A stretch of 64,000 nt of DNA from Capillibacterium thermochitinicola (GTDB lineage: Bacteria; Bacillota; UBA4882; UBA10575): assembly GCF_013664685.1 (NCBI RefSeq), contig NZ_JAAKDE010000003.1, positions 88,751-152,750 of the forward strand, written 5' to 3'. A program made the position numbers and the translations under genes. The number at the start of each line of letters is the position of its first letter. Within the stretch, counting starts at the first letter, position 1. Shown here in pieces: positions 1 through 8,928 of this stretch. Below the pieces are notes generated by a model, which was not told where the DNA came from, did not search any database, and worked only from the letters and a program-made list of their open reading frames with translations.

Positions 1-627
1 TACCCACCTGTAGGTTTCCTGGTAATACTCGGCGTAGGCCATTTGCCCCTCACTGAAATCATTGGGCACGCAAACACGGAGTAGCCCGCCAGGGGCCATG
101 ATTTTATGGAGGGAAGACAACACCCGGTACGGTTCATAAATATGTTCCAGGACAAACGACATGTTAACAAAAGTAACATCTTTAATGCCGCAGGTCTCCA
201 TCTTTTCCGCAGAAGTTTCAAATACCTGCAGATTAAACTTCCGGAGATATTCTGCAGCCGCTCTGTTGGGCTCAAGCGCGTACACTGTCCAGCCCCTATC
301 CAGAAAAAACCTGGCCAGCAGGTTGTTACCGCACCCGACGTCCAGCATCCTCCGGCCTTCTGCTTGCTTGAGGCGGGCAACATCTTCATAAATCTCCTGA
401 AACCGCCGGTTTTTTCCCACTTCCGCCAATTTATTTAGTACGGCCTCACTAGTCATTTTCTCATACGGGAAGGCCTTGACTTTCTGGTGGTATTCTTCCC
501 TGTAGAACGTTTCCAGTTCCTCCCGATCGGGGAATGGATAAATATGATTAAAGCCGCAGGTTTGACAGTTTATAACCTGTTTGTCTCCGACCTGCCAGTA
601 ATCTATATAGACATGTTCCTTCTCCAT
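1..627 (-). CDS. Class I SAM-dependent methyltransferase, 3' end cut by the window edge
   Basis: The 209 visible codons begin at ATG 627, behind a GGGGAG ribosome-binding site. Residues near 20-30 hold a CxxC pair (NCQTCG) typical of a small zinc knuckle in sugar or lipid methyltransferases. The SAM site follows as MLDVGCGNN near residue 95, then an acidic residue ending the second strand (ALEPNR) and a VLEHIYEP motif. This is the Methyltransf_23 pattern. It lies 57 bp downstream of the ATP-grasp gene in the same direction and is probably the tail of the glycan operon, so it may methylate a sugar or lipid intermediate. The substrate cannot be read from sequence. The C-terminus lies outside the window. 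Confidence 0.85.
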   Translation of the reverse strand, partial: MEKEHVYIDYWQVGDKQVINCQTCGFNHIYPFPDREELETFYREEYHQKVKAFPYEKMTSEAVLNKLAEVGKNRRFQEIYEDVARLKQAEGRRMLDVGCGNNLLARFFLDRGWTVYALEPNRAAAEYLRKFNLQVFETSAEKMETCGIKDVTFVNMSFVLEHIYEPYRVLSSLHKIMAPGGLLRVCVPNDFSEGQMAYAEYYQETYRWV

Positions 628-684
628 CGCTACTCCCCTTGTGAAAATGGTGTAGGCATTCCAGCGCTCCATAGGGTGAAATCT

Positions 685-1636
685 TTATCTTTCATAATCA
701 AAAATTAAGTCCGCGGGGTAACGGACCAGTCTTTTTTCCCCGCGCCGCTGGAAGAGATGGGCATCGAGATCACCGCCAATGGTCTCCAGCAGGAACCAGT
801 AGAAACTCTCCAGGCCGGCGGCGATACTCAGGGTTGACGCCCCGCCGAACCGGGGGTTTGCCTCAATAAGATGGTAAGCGCCCTCTTCGTCCCGGAAGAA
901 CTGGAAGACCGCATGGCCGTAAAGCCCCAGTTCCCCGGCGAGGGCGGCGCAGAGTTCCTCCAGGCGCGGATCGCGGAAGGTCGTGGAGACCTGCGCCTCA
1001 CCGTTGACCACCAGGTCCCGGGTGCGCAGGATGACCCCTTTGGTCCGCCCCTGCCGGTCCACGTAAAGGTCGGCGCTGATCTCCTCTCCCTGAATATAAG
1101 GTTGAAAAACCGGAGCCGACAAGCCGGTGGCGTGCCTGGCCGCCTCCTCCCAGGTCAGGTTGAGCCCGATTTGTTTACCCCCTGCCCCATAGCGTTCCTT
1201 TACCACCAGGCGGTCGCTGTTTACCTCAGAAATCCGTTCTGCAGTGGGGATCACCGGAAAGCCCGCCCGGGAAAGCCGCCGGTAAAATTCTAGTTTGTCC
1301 AGGCAGGTCTCCACCGCCTCCGGGGCGGAAACCAGGACCCAAATCCCGTGGCCGGCAAGGTAATGCCGGTTCCGGGCAAAATAAAGCAATTCCCCGTCCC
1401 GGGTGGGGATCACATGGGTGATCCCCCGTTCTTGGCAGCCGCCAAGGAATTTTTCCACCGTCAGTTGCTCAAGGGGGGGCATCAGCCAAAATGAATCCGT
1501 AAAATACTGGCCGGGGCAGGCCGGGTCAAGGTCGGCGCCGGTAACCGTCACTTCCCCCCCCCAGTTTCCGGCCGGCCGCTTTCACCGCCAAAAGGAGCGG
1601 GACCTTCCGGGAGATACTAGTGACCAGGATCTTCAT
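685..1636 (-). pseudogene. ATP-grasp carboxylate-amine ligase-like protein, frameshifted at a G9 tract
   Basis: Reading from ATG 1636 (behind GGGGGTGG) gives MKILVTSISRKVPLLLAVK and runs into a run of nine C (1554-1562; G9 in the gene). After the run the original frame is lost, and the protein continues one frame over as TVTGADLDPACPGQYF to a stop at 685. Removing one G restores a single ORF of about 317 residues. It has the N-terminal Rossmann start, a central VVKERYGAGGKQIG ATP-grasp loop and a metal-binding HLIEANPRFGG motif near the end, as in carbamoyl-phosphate-synthase-like ATP-grasp proteins of surface-polysaccharide clusters. In the downstream frame an in-frame TGA (1582-1584) blocks any longer start. 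A sequencing error or a slippage switch are both possible. Confidence 0.75.
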
Positions 1637-1675
1637 TTTTCCACCCCCATGCTTGCCGGCTTTAGCCAATTAACT

Positions 1676-1735
1676 CACAACTCTATACATATCAACTATT
1701 TGCTCATCAACTCTTTGTGCAACAATTCTTTTCTT
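1676..1735. repeat. Four degenerate 15-bp tandem units
   Basis: Units at 1676-1690, 1691-1705, 1706-1720 and 1721-1735 share a core like ATCAACTnTTTG, with clear identity between units 2 and 3. They lie in the short gap between the pseG copy 1 stop and the ATP-grasp gene. No function is evident. They may be relics of slippage. Confidence 0.5.
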
Positions 1736-1741
1736 TACCCG

Positions 1742-2896
1742 TCAACGCGATTCCTGTTTCTCACTGGCGCTGATTATCTTCTCTAAAACCTCCGCATAAA
1801 CGGCGGGAGTTGTCTCCGTGCTTCTGCCCAGGTACCAAAGTTTCTCTGCTGCCGCCAGTGCCGCCAGGGTCTCCTCCTGGTTGACGGCGACCGCCACCGC
1901 GACAGTGGGTAGTTCCAGGTACAACCGCTCCCAGGTCGCCGTTCCGCCCGCTCCCACGGCCAGATCCGCCCGGGCCATAAGCTCCGCCATCTTCCCCGTC
2001 TGGCAATGAAGCCGTACGCCCGGCAGGTTCCGGCAGGATTCGGCAATGGTTTTTTTATGAGGGTTCTTCGTCCCGACCACCACATCGACTTTGAGTTCCG
2101 GGCGGTTTAAAAGGGCCAGCGCCGCCAGGACCTTGGCGGTCTCGTTCCCGGGATCGGTCCCGCCGAAGAAAACCAGGAGCCGCCGGATCTTTCCTTTTCG
2201 CCGCCGCAGTTTCCGGCGGGCTTTTTTAAACTCCGGACGGAGCAGGGCAAATTCCGGCCCCAAAAATTGTTTGCATCCCGGCGGCACCAATCCTTTATAA
2301 CGCCGCTCCATCCCGGGGTAGAAGTTCTGGTCCAGCAGGAAGTCGCAATCATGGGGGCGGTCCGCCAGGTCGTCAATGACCAGGATCCGGTCAACCGACG
2401 GCCGTAAAAACCTCTCCCACTCAGCATCCAACGCATAGTGGTCAACGACCAGCAAAATCCCTGGCCGCTCCCGGGAATCCGCAAAGGAGGCCAGAATAGT
2501 CTCGACCATGAACCCGGCGCCGTCTTCAGTCAGCCCCTGCCGGACGCAGCCGAAAAGCGCCGGCGGCCGGGCGGCACGGAAAAGCAGCGGTGGCCGGCGG
2601 GTTTTCCTCGCCAGCCGGTGCTTTTTTATGACCGCTTCGGTCTCCTCCGCGTCCTGCCGCCAGTTCTGCCTGGCCCACTCCCAATAGCCCTCTTTGCCCA
2701 GAAGCGGCGCGGGCAAGAGATGAACAGTAAACCCCTTTTTCTCAACGTAATCGTATAAGGCTCCGGGCAGCCGGCGGCAGATAAAAAGGACCGGAACGCC
2801 TCTTTGCCGCAGTTCCCCGGCGAGGGTCAGCGAACGCATCAGGTGCCCGGTACCCATCTCTTCCGACGAATCCACACGGATAAAGGCATTAATCAT
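1742..2896 (-). CDS. pseG: PseG/SpsG-type UDP-sugar hydrolase, copy 1
   Basis: PseG removes UDP from UDP-2,4-diacetamido-2,4,6-trideoxy-altrose in pseudaminic acid synthesis; SpsG of spore-coat polysaccharide operons is the same family. The N-terminus IRVDSSEEMGTGHLMRSL carries the GxGHxMR motif with the catalytic His. VIDDLADRPHDCDFLLDQN and ALLRPEF are family signatures, and GAGGTATWERLYLELP is the C-terminal UDP-binding site. I chose ATG 2896 because copy 2 begins at the matching point; GTG 2938 and ATG 2917 are in-frame alternatives created by a 21-bp repeat. A long insert between WRQDAEET and VVDHYALD is poorly conserved against copy 2. It follows spsF copy 1 directly. Confidence 0.88.
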   Translation of the reverse strand: MINAFIRVDSSEEMGTGHLMRSLTLAGELRQRGVPVLFICRRLPGALYDYVEKKGFTVHLLPAPLLGKEGYWEWARQNWRQDAEETEAVIKKHRLARKTRRPPLLFRAARPPALFGCVRQGLTEDGAGFMVETILASFADSRERPGILLVVDHYALDAEWERFLRPSVDRILVIDDLADRPHDCDFLLDQNFYPGMERRYKGLVPPGCKQFLGPEFALLRPEFKKARRKLRRRKGKIRRLLVFFGGTDPGNETAKVLAALALLNRPELKVDVVVGTKNPHKKTIAESCRNLPGVRLHCQTGKMAELMARADLAVGAGGTATWERLYLELPTVAVAVAVNQEETLAALAAAEKLWYLGRSTETTPAVYAEVLEKIISASEKQESR

Positions 2897-2947
2897 CGGT
2901 TCTGCCTTATTACTCATTGGTCTTGCCTCATTAATCACCGGTTTTGC
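2894..2947. repeat. 21-bp degenerate tandem repeat duplicating a start-codon region
   Basis: The start region of pseG copy 1 encodes three seven-residue units, MINEARP, MSNKAEP and MINAFIR. Each is 21 bp with an ATG or GTG and a purine-rich GAGG or AAGG stretch before the next start. The repeat overlaps the end of spsF copy 1. Confidence 0.55.
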
Positions 2948-3675
2948 ACCGGTTTCTGTTTGATATGGGCGTTAATCTCCTCCCACTCCGGGTATTTTGC
3001 CAGCAGTTGAAGGCAGTCTTCCAAAGTGAATTCGGGATTTTTCGGGTAGAGGGCGGTAATGATCTTTTCGATTAATTGGAAGTCCTCTTCCGTATCCACG
3101 GTCCACCGGTACCGGCTGTAGTCTTGATGGTATTCGACACCTCCCAAACGGTACCGTTCCGGGTGTTCGTAAATGAAGATCGTCACATGTTCCCGTTCCG
3201 CTTCCCGACGGGCTTCCCGGTAGGCCTCTTCCAGAGCATGGAAGGAAAAGACCTCTGTATCCATGCCCCGGGGGTAAGTGCGCCGCCGGGCATTAGAGAC
3301 GTAGTCATACTCCCCCGCGTGGTCCAGGTAGAACCGGAAGACTTGGTCGACCACGGCGGGGTCGATGATGGGGCAATCAGCGGTGATCCGTGCTACGATC
3401 TCCGCCCCGAATTCCCGGGCTGCCAGGTAGTAGCGGGCCAGGACATCTTCTTCCGGCCCCCGGAAAAAGAGGACCCCCAAGCGGCGGCAGAGGTCTACGA
3501 TGGGTTTGTCCTGCTCTTTATCGGTGGTGGCCACCACCACCATGTCGCTCGAGCGGACCCGGGCGAGCCTCTCCAGTTGGTATTCGAGGAGCGGCTTGCC
3601 CAGTACCTCCCGGAGAACCTTTCCCGGCAGCCTTGTGGAGCCCATCCGGGCTTGGACAATGATGACTTTCTTCAT
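2935..3675 (-). CDS. spsF: SpsF/PseF-type cytidylyltransferase, copy 1
   Basis: This 246-residue protein begins KVIIVQARMGSTRLPGKVL, the nucleotide-binding signature of the CMP-sugar synthetase (NeuA/KdsB-like) fold as found in SpsF. Further motifs are VVVATTDKEQD, FRGPEEDVLARYY, RITADCPIIDPAVVD and RWTVDTEEDF. It would activate a nonulosonic-type sugar with CTP. ATG 3675 sits behind AGGTGGG. The downstream pseG start region overlaps its stop. Copy 2 at 13397-14137 is the same length and closely similar, so this is a paralogous pair. Which sugar each copy handles is not known. Confidence 0.87.
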   Translation of the reverse strand: MKKVIIVQARMGSTRLPGKVLREVLGKPLLEYQLERLARVRSSDMVVVATTDKEQDKPIVDLCRRLGVLFFRGPEEDVLARYYLAAREFGAEIVARITADCPIIDPAVVDQVFRFYLDHAGEYDYVSNARRRTYPRGMDTEVFSFHALEEAYREARREAEREHVTIFIYEHPERYRLGGVEYHQDYSRYRWTVDTEEDFQLIEKIITALYPKNPEFTLEDCLQLLAKYPEWEEINAHIKQKPVQNR

Positions 3676-3735
3676 TTTCTCCCACCTTTGTTTATATCCG
3701 CAGGTTTGGCAATCAATAATCTTCCTACATATAAA

Positions 3736-4881
3736 TCAATCTTGGCTAACAATTATGGTATATAAGTCTTCGTAGTTCATAATCATTCTATTTAAGGTAA
3801 ATTCTTTTTGATATCTAGCAAACCCATTTTCAATAACTTCCTCAATTTTCGAGCGTGATAGGCACAAAACTTTTTTTAATGTTTCAATTAATGAATCCAA
3901 AATGTTATTTCTGAATAAAAAACCTTCCCGGCCATCAGTGATCAGTTCTTGAAACACCTTAATATCACTGGCTATTACAAGAGTTTTTTCTTTAAAAGCT
4001 TCCACAATTGTTAAGCCAAAACCTTCACTCGTTGATGGCAAAACAAATACATCAAAATACTTGATATAATTGCTTGCCATTGGTTTGTAACCATATAGCC
4101 TTACGTTCTTTTGCAAGTTCTCTTGCTCAATCTGCTTTTGCATTTTGGGGAGCAAATCACCTTCACCAATAAAAGCACAGAACAGATTATAATCTTTTCC
4201 CAACAGTTTTATCGCATCAAGCAAAAGTTGCTGGTTTTTCCTTTCGCAGAGAGTTCCAATACAGCCAATAATTCTATATCCTCTTTTTTTATATTCTAAC
4301 AACTCCGCGGCCACAACCGGATCTACTTCATCGTTTTGTTCAAGAGTAATCCCATTATAAATAACCTTAATCTTTTCTTTTTGAACCCCTTTCTCTATTA
4401 ATAACTCTTTGTCACTTTTCGATACGGTAACAACTTGATCAAGGCCATTCATAATTGTTATATCCATTTTTTCGTGTTCTGGTTTCTTGTTCGTTCCCCA
4501 TCCGTGCATGGTTTGAATTACCGGAATATATTTCTTAAGACCAGAACGAGCAATTAGACCGGTTAGAGCCGGAACCGAAGCATGCGCGTGTATGAGATCA
4601 ATATTACAGTTTTTTATGATCTCCCTTACTTTGCTGGCAAAATGGAGATTCAAGCCAAGATCACGCTTAAAAGAGGAGTCCTCTTCATATAAAGGTATAT
4701 TATTATCCTGTAACTTATTAATATATTCTTCATAACTACAATACCCTGGCTCAGACGTTTTACTAGAGAGAACATAAACCTCATTGTTTCTACTCTTCTG
4801 GGCTAAAGCTAAATCTGTTAAAATCCGGCCGGCCCCGCCTTGAAGAAATGTAGTAAGATGTAAAATATTCAGCCCATTCAC
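3736..4881 (-). CDS. GT4 family glycosyltransferase
   Basis: A retaining GT-B glycosyltransferase of 381 residues. The N-terminal domain opens with NILHLTTFLQGGAGRIL (glycine-rich acceptor loop) and contains DLIHAHASVPALTG and MHGWGT. The C-terminal donor domain has KVIYNGITL, IGCIGTLCERKNQQLLLDAI and the PSTSEGFGLTIVEAF motif, whose Glu contacts the nucleotide sugar. The start is GTG 4881, 1 bp after the upstream gene. The DNA is much richer in A+T than the flanking pseG and spsF genes, as for the rest of this island, which suggests separate acquisition. Donor and acceptor are unknown. Confidence 0.88.
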   Translation of the reverse strand: MNGLNILHLTTFLQGGAGRILTDLALAQKSRNNEVYVLSSKTSEPGYCSYEEYINKLQDNNIPLYEEDSSFKRDLGLNLHFASKVREIIKNCNIDLIHAHASVPALTGLIARSGLKKYIPVIQTMHGWGTNKKPEHEKMDITIMNGLDQVVTVSKSDKELLIEKGVQKEKIKVIYNGITLEQNDEVDPVVAAELLEYKKRGYRIIGCIGTLCERKNQQLLLDAIKLLGKDYNLFCAFIGEGDLLPKMQKQIEQENLQKNVRLYGYKPMASNYIKYFDVFVLPSTSEGFGLTIVEAFKEKTLVIASDIKVFQELITDGREGFLFRNNILDSLIETLKKVLCLSRSKIEEVIENGFARYQKEFTLNRMIMNYEDLYTIIVSQD

Positions 4882-4882
4882 C

Positions 4883-6322
4883 TCAATTCATTTTAGGGTT
4901 ATCATCACGCATTAGTTGATCAATCAAATTCCAAACCCTAACACTAGAATTACCGTCCTGGTAATGGTGGACTATTCTGCATAAGGTCTTTCTCTCCTGT
5001 GAATACGCCTCAGGATGAGTAAAATTTCGGATAATTTCTTGTTCTAAACGGGCTTGGTCCAAGCATTTTGGCCCGGGAGTCCAAGCATCATAAGGCTCCA
5101 GTAACAACCCCCTTGTTTTAATGTACTCTTCCAAATCAACAGGTACGTAAATTATCGGCCGGTCTAAAAGAAGGTAATCAAAATAAACCGAAGAATAATC
5201 TGTAATCAGCAGATCTGCTGCATTTATGGTCTCATACAATTCTATGTTTTTTTCTTTTAATTTTTGCTCAGTCAATACTGTAATATTCTGTAGCTTTTTC
5301 TCTAAAATATCATTAACAACCAAACTCTCTTCTAAAGGGTGCAGCTTAACGATCATATGGATACCATGCTTATCAAGGAAATGATCAAAGCTTAAATCAT
5401 CAAAATTTTCAAGCCCAAAAAGATAATTTATATCTCTACTCCCGTTCGCATCGCCATATATCGTCCTCCTAAATGTCGGCATATAAAACAGGATTTTCTT
5501 TCCACGAAAATCTTGTTTGAGGATCGATGCCAGTATTTTCCGTCCGTCAGCCTTGAACAAAAAATCATTTCTTGGCATCCCGGTCACCACATACTTCCTC
5601 CAACTGACCCCGTAGCAAGCATTCATCAATGTAGTGTAGAATTGAGAATAAGAAGCAATAACATCTAATTTACTCCAGTTAAGATGATTCTGTTCAACAC
5701 CGGGGCCTTCACTTTTGCTCATATATGACATTCCCTTCAGCGGAAAACCGTGCCATAACTGTATATTAATCTGTGACGGGTCAATGGCTGAAGGATAAGT
5801 AAAAACAACTGCTTTACTGGTTATCAGATTGTAGTAATATTTATCATCACGTTCTTGGTCTGAAATCAATTCCACTTGATATTTTTTAAATATCTCTGCA
5901 GGCATTAACTTATACAGAGCCAAAGTATTGGACCCAGAATTTGATACAGTACGAAGGACAATTTTATTATTAACCCTTTTTAAATCGACTCCATGATAAT
6001 CATATTTCCTGATCTGATAGCCATCTTTTCCCTTTATTTTTTGTCCCCGACTAGGAAAAAATACTGAAAACCTGTAAATCCCTAAACCAAATAACTGCTT
6101 AACGATTTCAGTATCGTATTGGCTGGTAATAATAATTTGGCAATTATAACTTACCAGTTGTTCTGGGGCAATTACTGGTACGCCGAAAAATTTCGTCCCC
6201 CATTTGCGGCTGTCATTATCACAAAAAGCAACAACCTCATAGCCCTCATCGGTTTCCTGTATATATTCCAAGGCAACCTTCCCTAGAGTCGAGGCCCCAA
6301 AGAGAATGGCTTTTTCTCCCAT
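4883..6322 (-). CDS. TagF-like CDP-glycerol glycerophosphotransferase with N-terminal PglD-like module, copy 1
   Basis: Residues 1-90 form a small Rossmann module (AILFGASTLGKVALEY, then VVAFCDNDSRKWG, then IIITSQYDTEIVKQL). The rest matches the CDP-glycerol glycerophosphotransferase family that builds teichoic acids: WHGFPLKGMSYM, GMPRNDFLF, YMPTFRRT, IVKLHPLEE and ITDYSSVYFDYLLLDRPIIYVP. The two His-containing motifs (WHGFP and KLHP) match those needed for transfer in TagF. There is no membrane anchor. tagD at 11867 can supply CDP-glycerol. Canonical TagF polymerises wall teichoic acid, but the setting inside a pse/maf cluster points to glycerol phosphate on a flagellar or surface glycan. 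That role is inference. Confidence 0.85.
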   Translation of the reverse strand: MGEKAILFGASTLGKVALEYIQETDEGYEVVAFCDNDSRKWGTKFFGVPVIAPEQLVSYNCQIIITSQYDTEIVKQLFGLGIYRFSVFFPSRGQKIKGKDGYQIRKYDYHGVDLKRVNNKIVLRTVSNSGSNTLALYKLMPAEIFKKYQVELISDQERDDKYYYNLITSKAVVFTYPSAIDPSQINIQLWHGFPLKGMSYMSKSEGPGVEQNHLNWSKLDVIASYSQFYTTLMNACYGVSWRKYVVTGMPRNDFLFKADGRKILASILKQDFRGKKILFYMPTFRRTIYGDANGSRDINYLFGLENFDDLSFDHFLDKHGIHMIVKLHPLEESLVVNDILEKKLQNITVLTEQKLKEKNIELYETINAADLLITDYSSVYFDYLLLDRPIIYVPVDLEEYIKTRGLLLEPYDAWTPGPKCLDQARLEQEIIRNFTHPEAYSQERKTLCRIVHHYQDGNSSVRVWNLIDQLMRDDNPKMN

Positions 6323-6354
6323 TACTTATCCCTTCTCACTGTCACTCTATATTA

Positions 6355-7380
6355 CTAAAACAAAACCACATAATCCTGTAAATGTTTATAGCCCATCTTT
6401 TTTAAACAATCGACAATGGCAAATTTACCTGGTTGTGAAGCCAACAAAATTTTATTATTTGTGCCATTACTTTCAAGTACATTCGGAGGAAAAATAGTTC
6501 TCCCCTCAATTGTTTGTCCCCATTTCTTTTTATCACTGTCCACAAATCCAACAATCTCGAGATTATATTTGTTTAGTACCTTGAATAAATTCTGTCCCAT
6601 ACTCCCAGAACCCCAAATGTAAACTTTCGATTGATTGGTAAACAAGCTATTTATCTCTTCCTTTTTAATATCATGCATTATACTGACAAATTCCTGATTT
6701 TCTGCGCCAGCAGTTACAGAAATCTCCGAAACCCGCATTCGGACAAGTACTTCAGGAATAGTGGCCATTTTAAAGCCTTTCTTATTCATCTGATAGAACA
6801 ATTTATAATCCTCGCAAATCCTCATTTCTTCGTAACCAATAGCTTTTATTACTTCTGTTCGTGCCATAATCGTTGTATGCGGTATACAACAATACCAATA
6901 TAGCTTTTCTTCTATATCTTCGGGAGTAACAATATCATTCTTTTGTTTCTCAAGTATATTTTTGATATAGTTAAATCTTTGACTGTTAGCAACAGCCTCA
7001 TTATGCGGGAAATATTCCAACAAGGTCTTTACTAGCGCGATATCAGAATGATTATCTAAATATATCTTTTGTTTGTATAATCTCTCCGGATGATTAATAT
7101 CGTCAGAATCAGCTTTCGCAATATATTTCCCGTTAACCTGAGTTAACCCAAATTTTAATGCTGCTCCGACCCCTTTGTTTTCTTGGAAGTTAAACAATTT
7201 TATTCGTTTATCCTGATAACCCTCAATTATTTCTCTCGTCTGATCTGTCGACCCATCATTAACAATTATAAGCTCAAAATCAGAGTATGTTTGCTTTAAT
7301 ATACTATCAATCGACTCTCGGATATACTCTTCCCCATTATAGACGGACATCAGTACGGAGACTTCAGGTAATCTAGACAT
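6355..7380 (-). CDS. GT2 glycosyltransferase with C-terminal PglD-like module
   Basis: The N-terminal two-thirds is a GT-A family 2 transferase: VSVLMSVYNGEEYIRESI, IIVNDGSTDQT, and KADSDDINHPERL with the metal-binding DxD. From about residue 250 a second domain begins (SKVYIWGSGSMGQNLFKV, VGFVDSDKKKWG, ILLASQPGKF), the same Rossmann module found at the N-terminus of the two TagF-like genes. ATG 7380 is preferred because GAGGGAGAG lies just upstream; an in-frame TTG is at 7395. The fusion of a transferase to this module at the opposite end is unusual. Confidence 0.85.
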   Translation of the reverse strand: MSRLPEVSVLMSVYNGEEYIRESIDSILKQTYSDFELIIVNDGSTDQTREIIEGYQDKRIKLFNFQENKGVGAALKFGLTQVNGKYIAKADSDDINHPERLYKQKIYLDNHSDIALVKTLLEYFPHNEAVANSQRFNYIKNILEKQKNDIVTPEDIEEKLYWYCCIPHTTIMARTEVIKAIGYEEMRICEDYKLFYQMNKKGFKMATIPEVLVRMRVSEISVTAGAENQEFVSIMHDIKKEEINSLFTNQSKVYIWGSGSMGQNLFKVLNKYNLEIVGFVDSDKKKWGQTIEGRTIFPPNVLESNGTNNKILLASQPGKFAIVDCLKKMGYKHLQDYVVLF

Positions 7381-7481
7381 TTTTCTCTCCCTCAAGACTA
7401 TAGAATATATAAAACAACCGTCCTCCTGCTTTTTATTTTTTAAATTTTAGCCAAATACGCAAACCTCTTTTATTAACAAAC

Positions 7482-8912
7482 CTAATTTGTCCATTTCATT
7501 TCATAGCTTGATAAATATTTATCAATTTCAGTCCATACCCTTAAGCTGGATTTATTATCATAATATTTGAATATCAATTTTTTAACCTGCTCTCTTTTGT
7601 CTTTCCATTCATCCTCCTGATTAAGGTATTTTTTAAGCTCCTTTTCTAGTTCTTCCAATGTAAAAACAGTAGGTCCCGGTGTTAAATAATCGTAAGGTTC
7701 CAATAAAAACCCCCTATTTTCACTATATTCATCCAAATCAGTCGGCGCGAAGATTAAGGGTGTATCAATTAAAAGCGTATCAAAGAAAATTGATGAATAA
7801 TCGGTTATCAACACTTTACAACATCCCATAAGCTCATACAGATGTATTTTATATTCCATAAGAATATCCTCAGACAATAAAAACACCTGTTCATGCTGGA
7901 ATATATCTAAATTTTTGAACTGGTAAAACTCAAAGGGATGCAGTTTAACCACTAAGAATAATTTATTCTTTTCAAGAATCTCCTTAATTCTATCCGTATC
8001 TTCATCTTTAAATCCAAATAATTTAGTCCATTCGCAACTGGTTTCAATGACCTGATTTTTTCCCTTTCGCCAAGTAGGAAGATAAAACACTATGTTGTAA
8101 CCTGATAAACTTCTTTTGCATAAACTCTCTAGTTTGTCCAAACTTCCTTCCTCAAATAATAAGTCGTTACGTGGCATTCCTGTAATTCTATATTTATCGG
8201 CACAACTGGGGAAACATGCATTAAAAAAAGTAGTGTATAACTGAGAATATGAAAAAACTAGTTCCGTGTGTTGGGAGCGGTTTCTATAATATTGAATGGA
8301 TTTTTCAGTTACTGTTTTTTGCAGAGCACCCAATATTTTAATTGGAAATCCATGCCACATTTCAAAATTTAAATGTACTCCATTATATATTCCATCATAA
8401 TGTGAAGAACAAATTACATCAAATTTACTTAAATATTCTTTATCATTACTGGTAACTAATTCCACATCATATTTCCCCTTAATAAAATCAGGCATATATT
8501 TATACAAGGCAAAACCATTATAATTAGAATAATTATAATTAATAAGAGCAATTTTCAATTTGTGATTATGCTGTTGCTTATCCTTGAGCATTAAGCTATG
8601 AACTTTCTTATAATATTCCATATTGTTTTTATTATGGAGTCCATAATCAAAAGGAATTATTCTATTGTATTTTATTCCCATATCTAATAACTGTTCCATT
8701 ATTTCGTTGGAATATTGACTGGCTATTACAATGTAATCATAACGAAAATCCTGTATCTTTTGGGGGGGATTAATATATCTATCTTTAAATTTTTTATATT
8801 GTTTTGAGATATCATTATCAACAAAGCATAAAATAGTTACTTTAGTTGAATCAAGCATCTCTACAAATTTCTGGGCGCTGCTTCCTGTACCGAAAATAAT
8901 AATATTCAACAT
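7482..8912 (-). CDS. TagF-like CDP-glycerol glycerophosphotransferase with N-terminal PglD-like module, copy 2
   Basis: 476 residues with the same architecture as 4883-6322. An N-terminal Rossmann module (IIIFGTGSSAQKFVEML, ILCFVDNDISKQYK, YIVIASQYSNEIMEQL) is followed by the glycerophosphotransferase domain with WHGFPIKILG, GMPRNDLLFEEG, YLPTWRKGK, VVKLHPFEF and ITDYSSIFFDTLLIDTPLIF. The start is ATG 8912 with GGTGGTGA upstream. The two copies are clearly related but diverged, so one may be a primase and the other an extender, as with TagB/TagF in teichoic acid synthesis. That split is inference. The gene is very AT-rich. An 86-101 bp AT-rich gap follows with no gene. Confidence 0.85.
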   Translation of the reverse strand: MLNIIIFGTGSSAQKFVEMLDSTKVTILCFVDNDISKQYKKFKDRYINPPQKIQDFRYDYIVIASQYSNEIMEQLLDMGIKYNRIIPFDYGLHNKNNMEYYKKVHSLMLKDKQQHNHKLKIALINYNYSNYNGFALYKYMPDFIKGKYDVELVTSNDKEYLSKFDVICSSHYDGIYNGVHLNFEMWHGFPIKILGALQKTVTEKSIQYYRNRSQHTELVFSYSQLYTTFFNACFPSCADKYRITGMPRNDLLFEEGSLDKLESLCKRSLSGYNIVFYLPTWRKGKNQVIETSCEWTKLFGFKDEDTDRIKEILEKNKLFLVVKLHPFEFYQFKNLDIFQHEQVFLLSEDILMEYKIHLYELMGCCKVLITDYSSIFFDTLLIDTPLIFAPTDLDEYSENRGFLLEPYDYLTPGPTVFTLEELEKELKKYLNQEDEWKDKREQVKKLIFKYYDNKSSLRVWTEIDKYLSSYEMKWTN

Positions 8913-8928
8913 ATTTCTATCACCACCA

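Noticed and set aside
1676..1735. Short repeats as a CRISPR array
   Set aside because: Units are 15 bp, contiguous, degenerate and without spacers. No cas genes are present.
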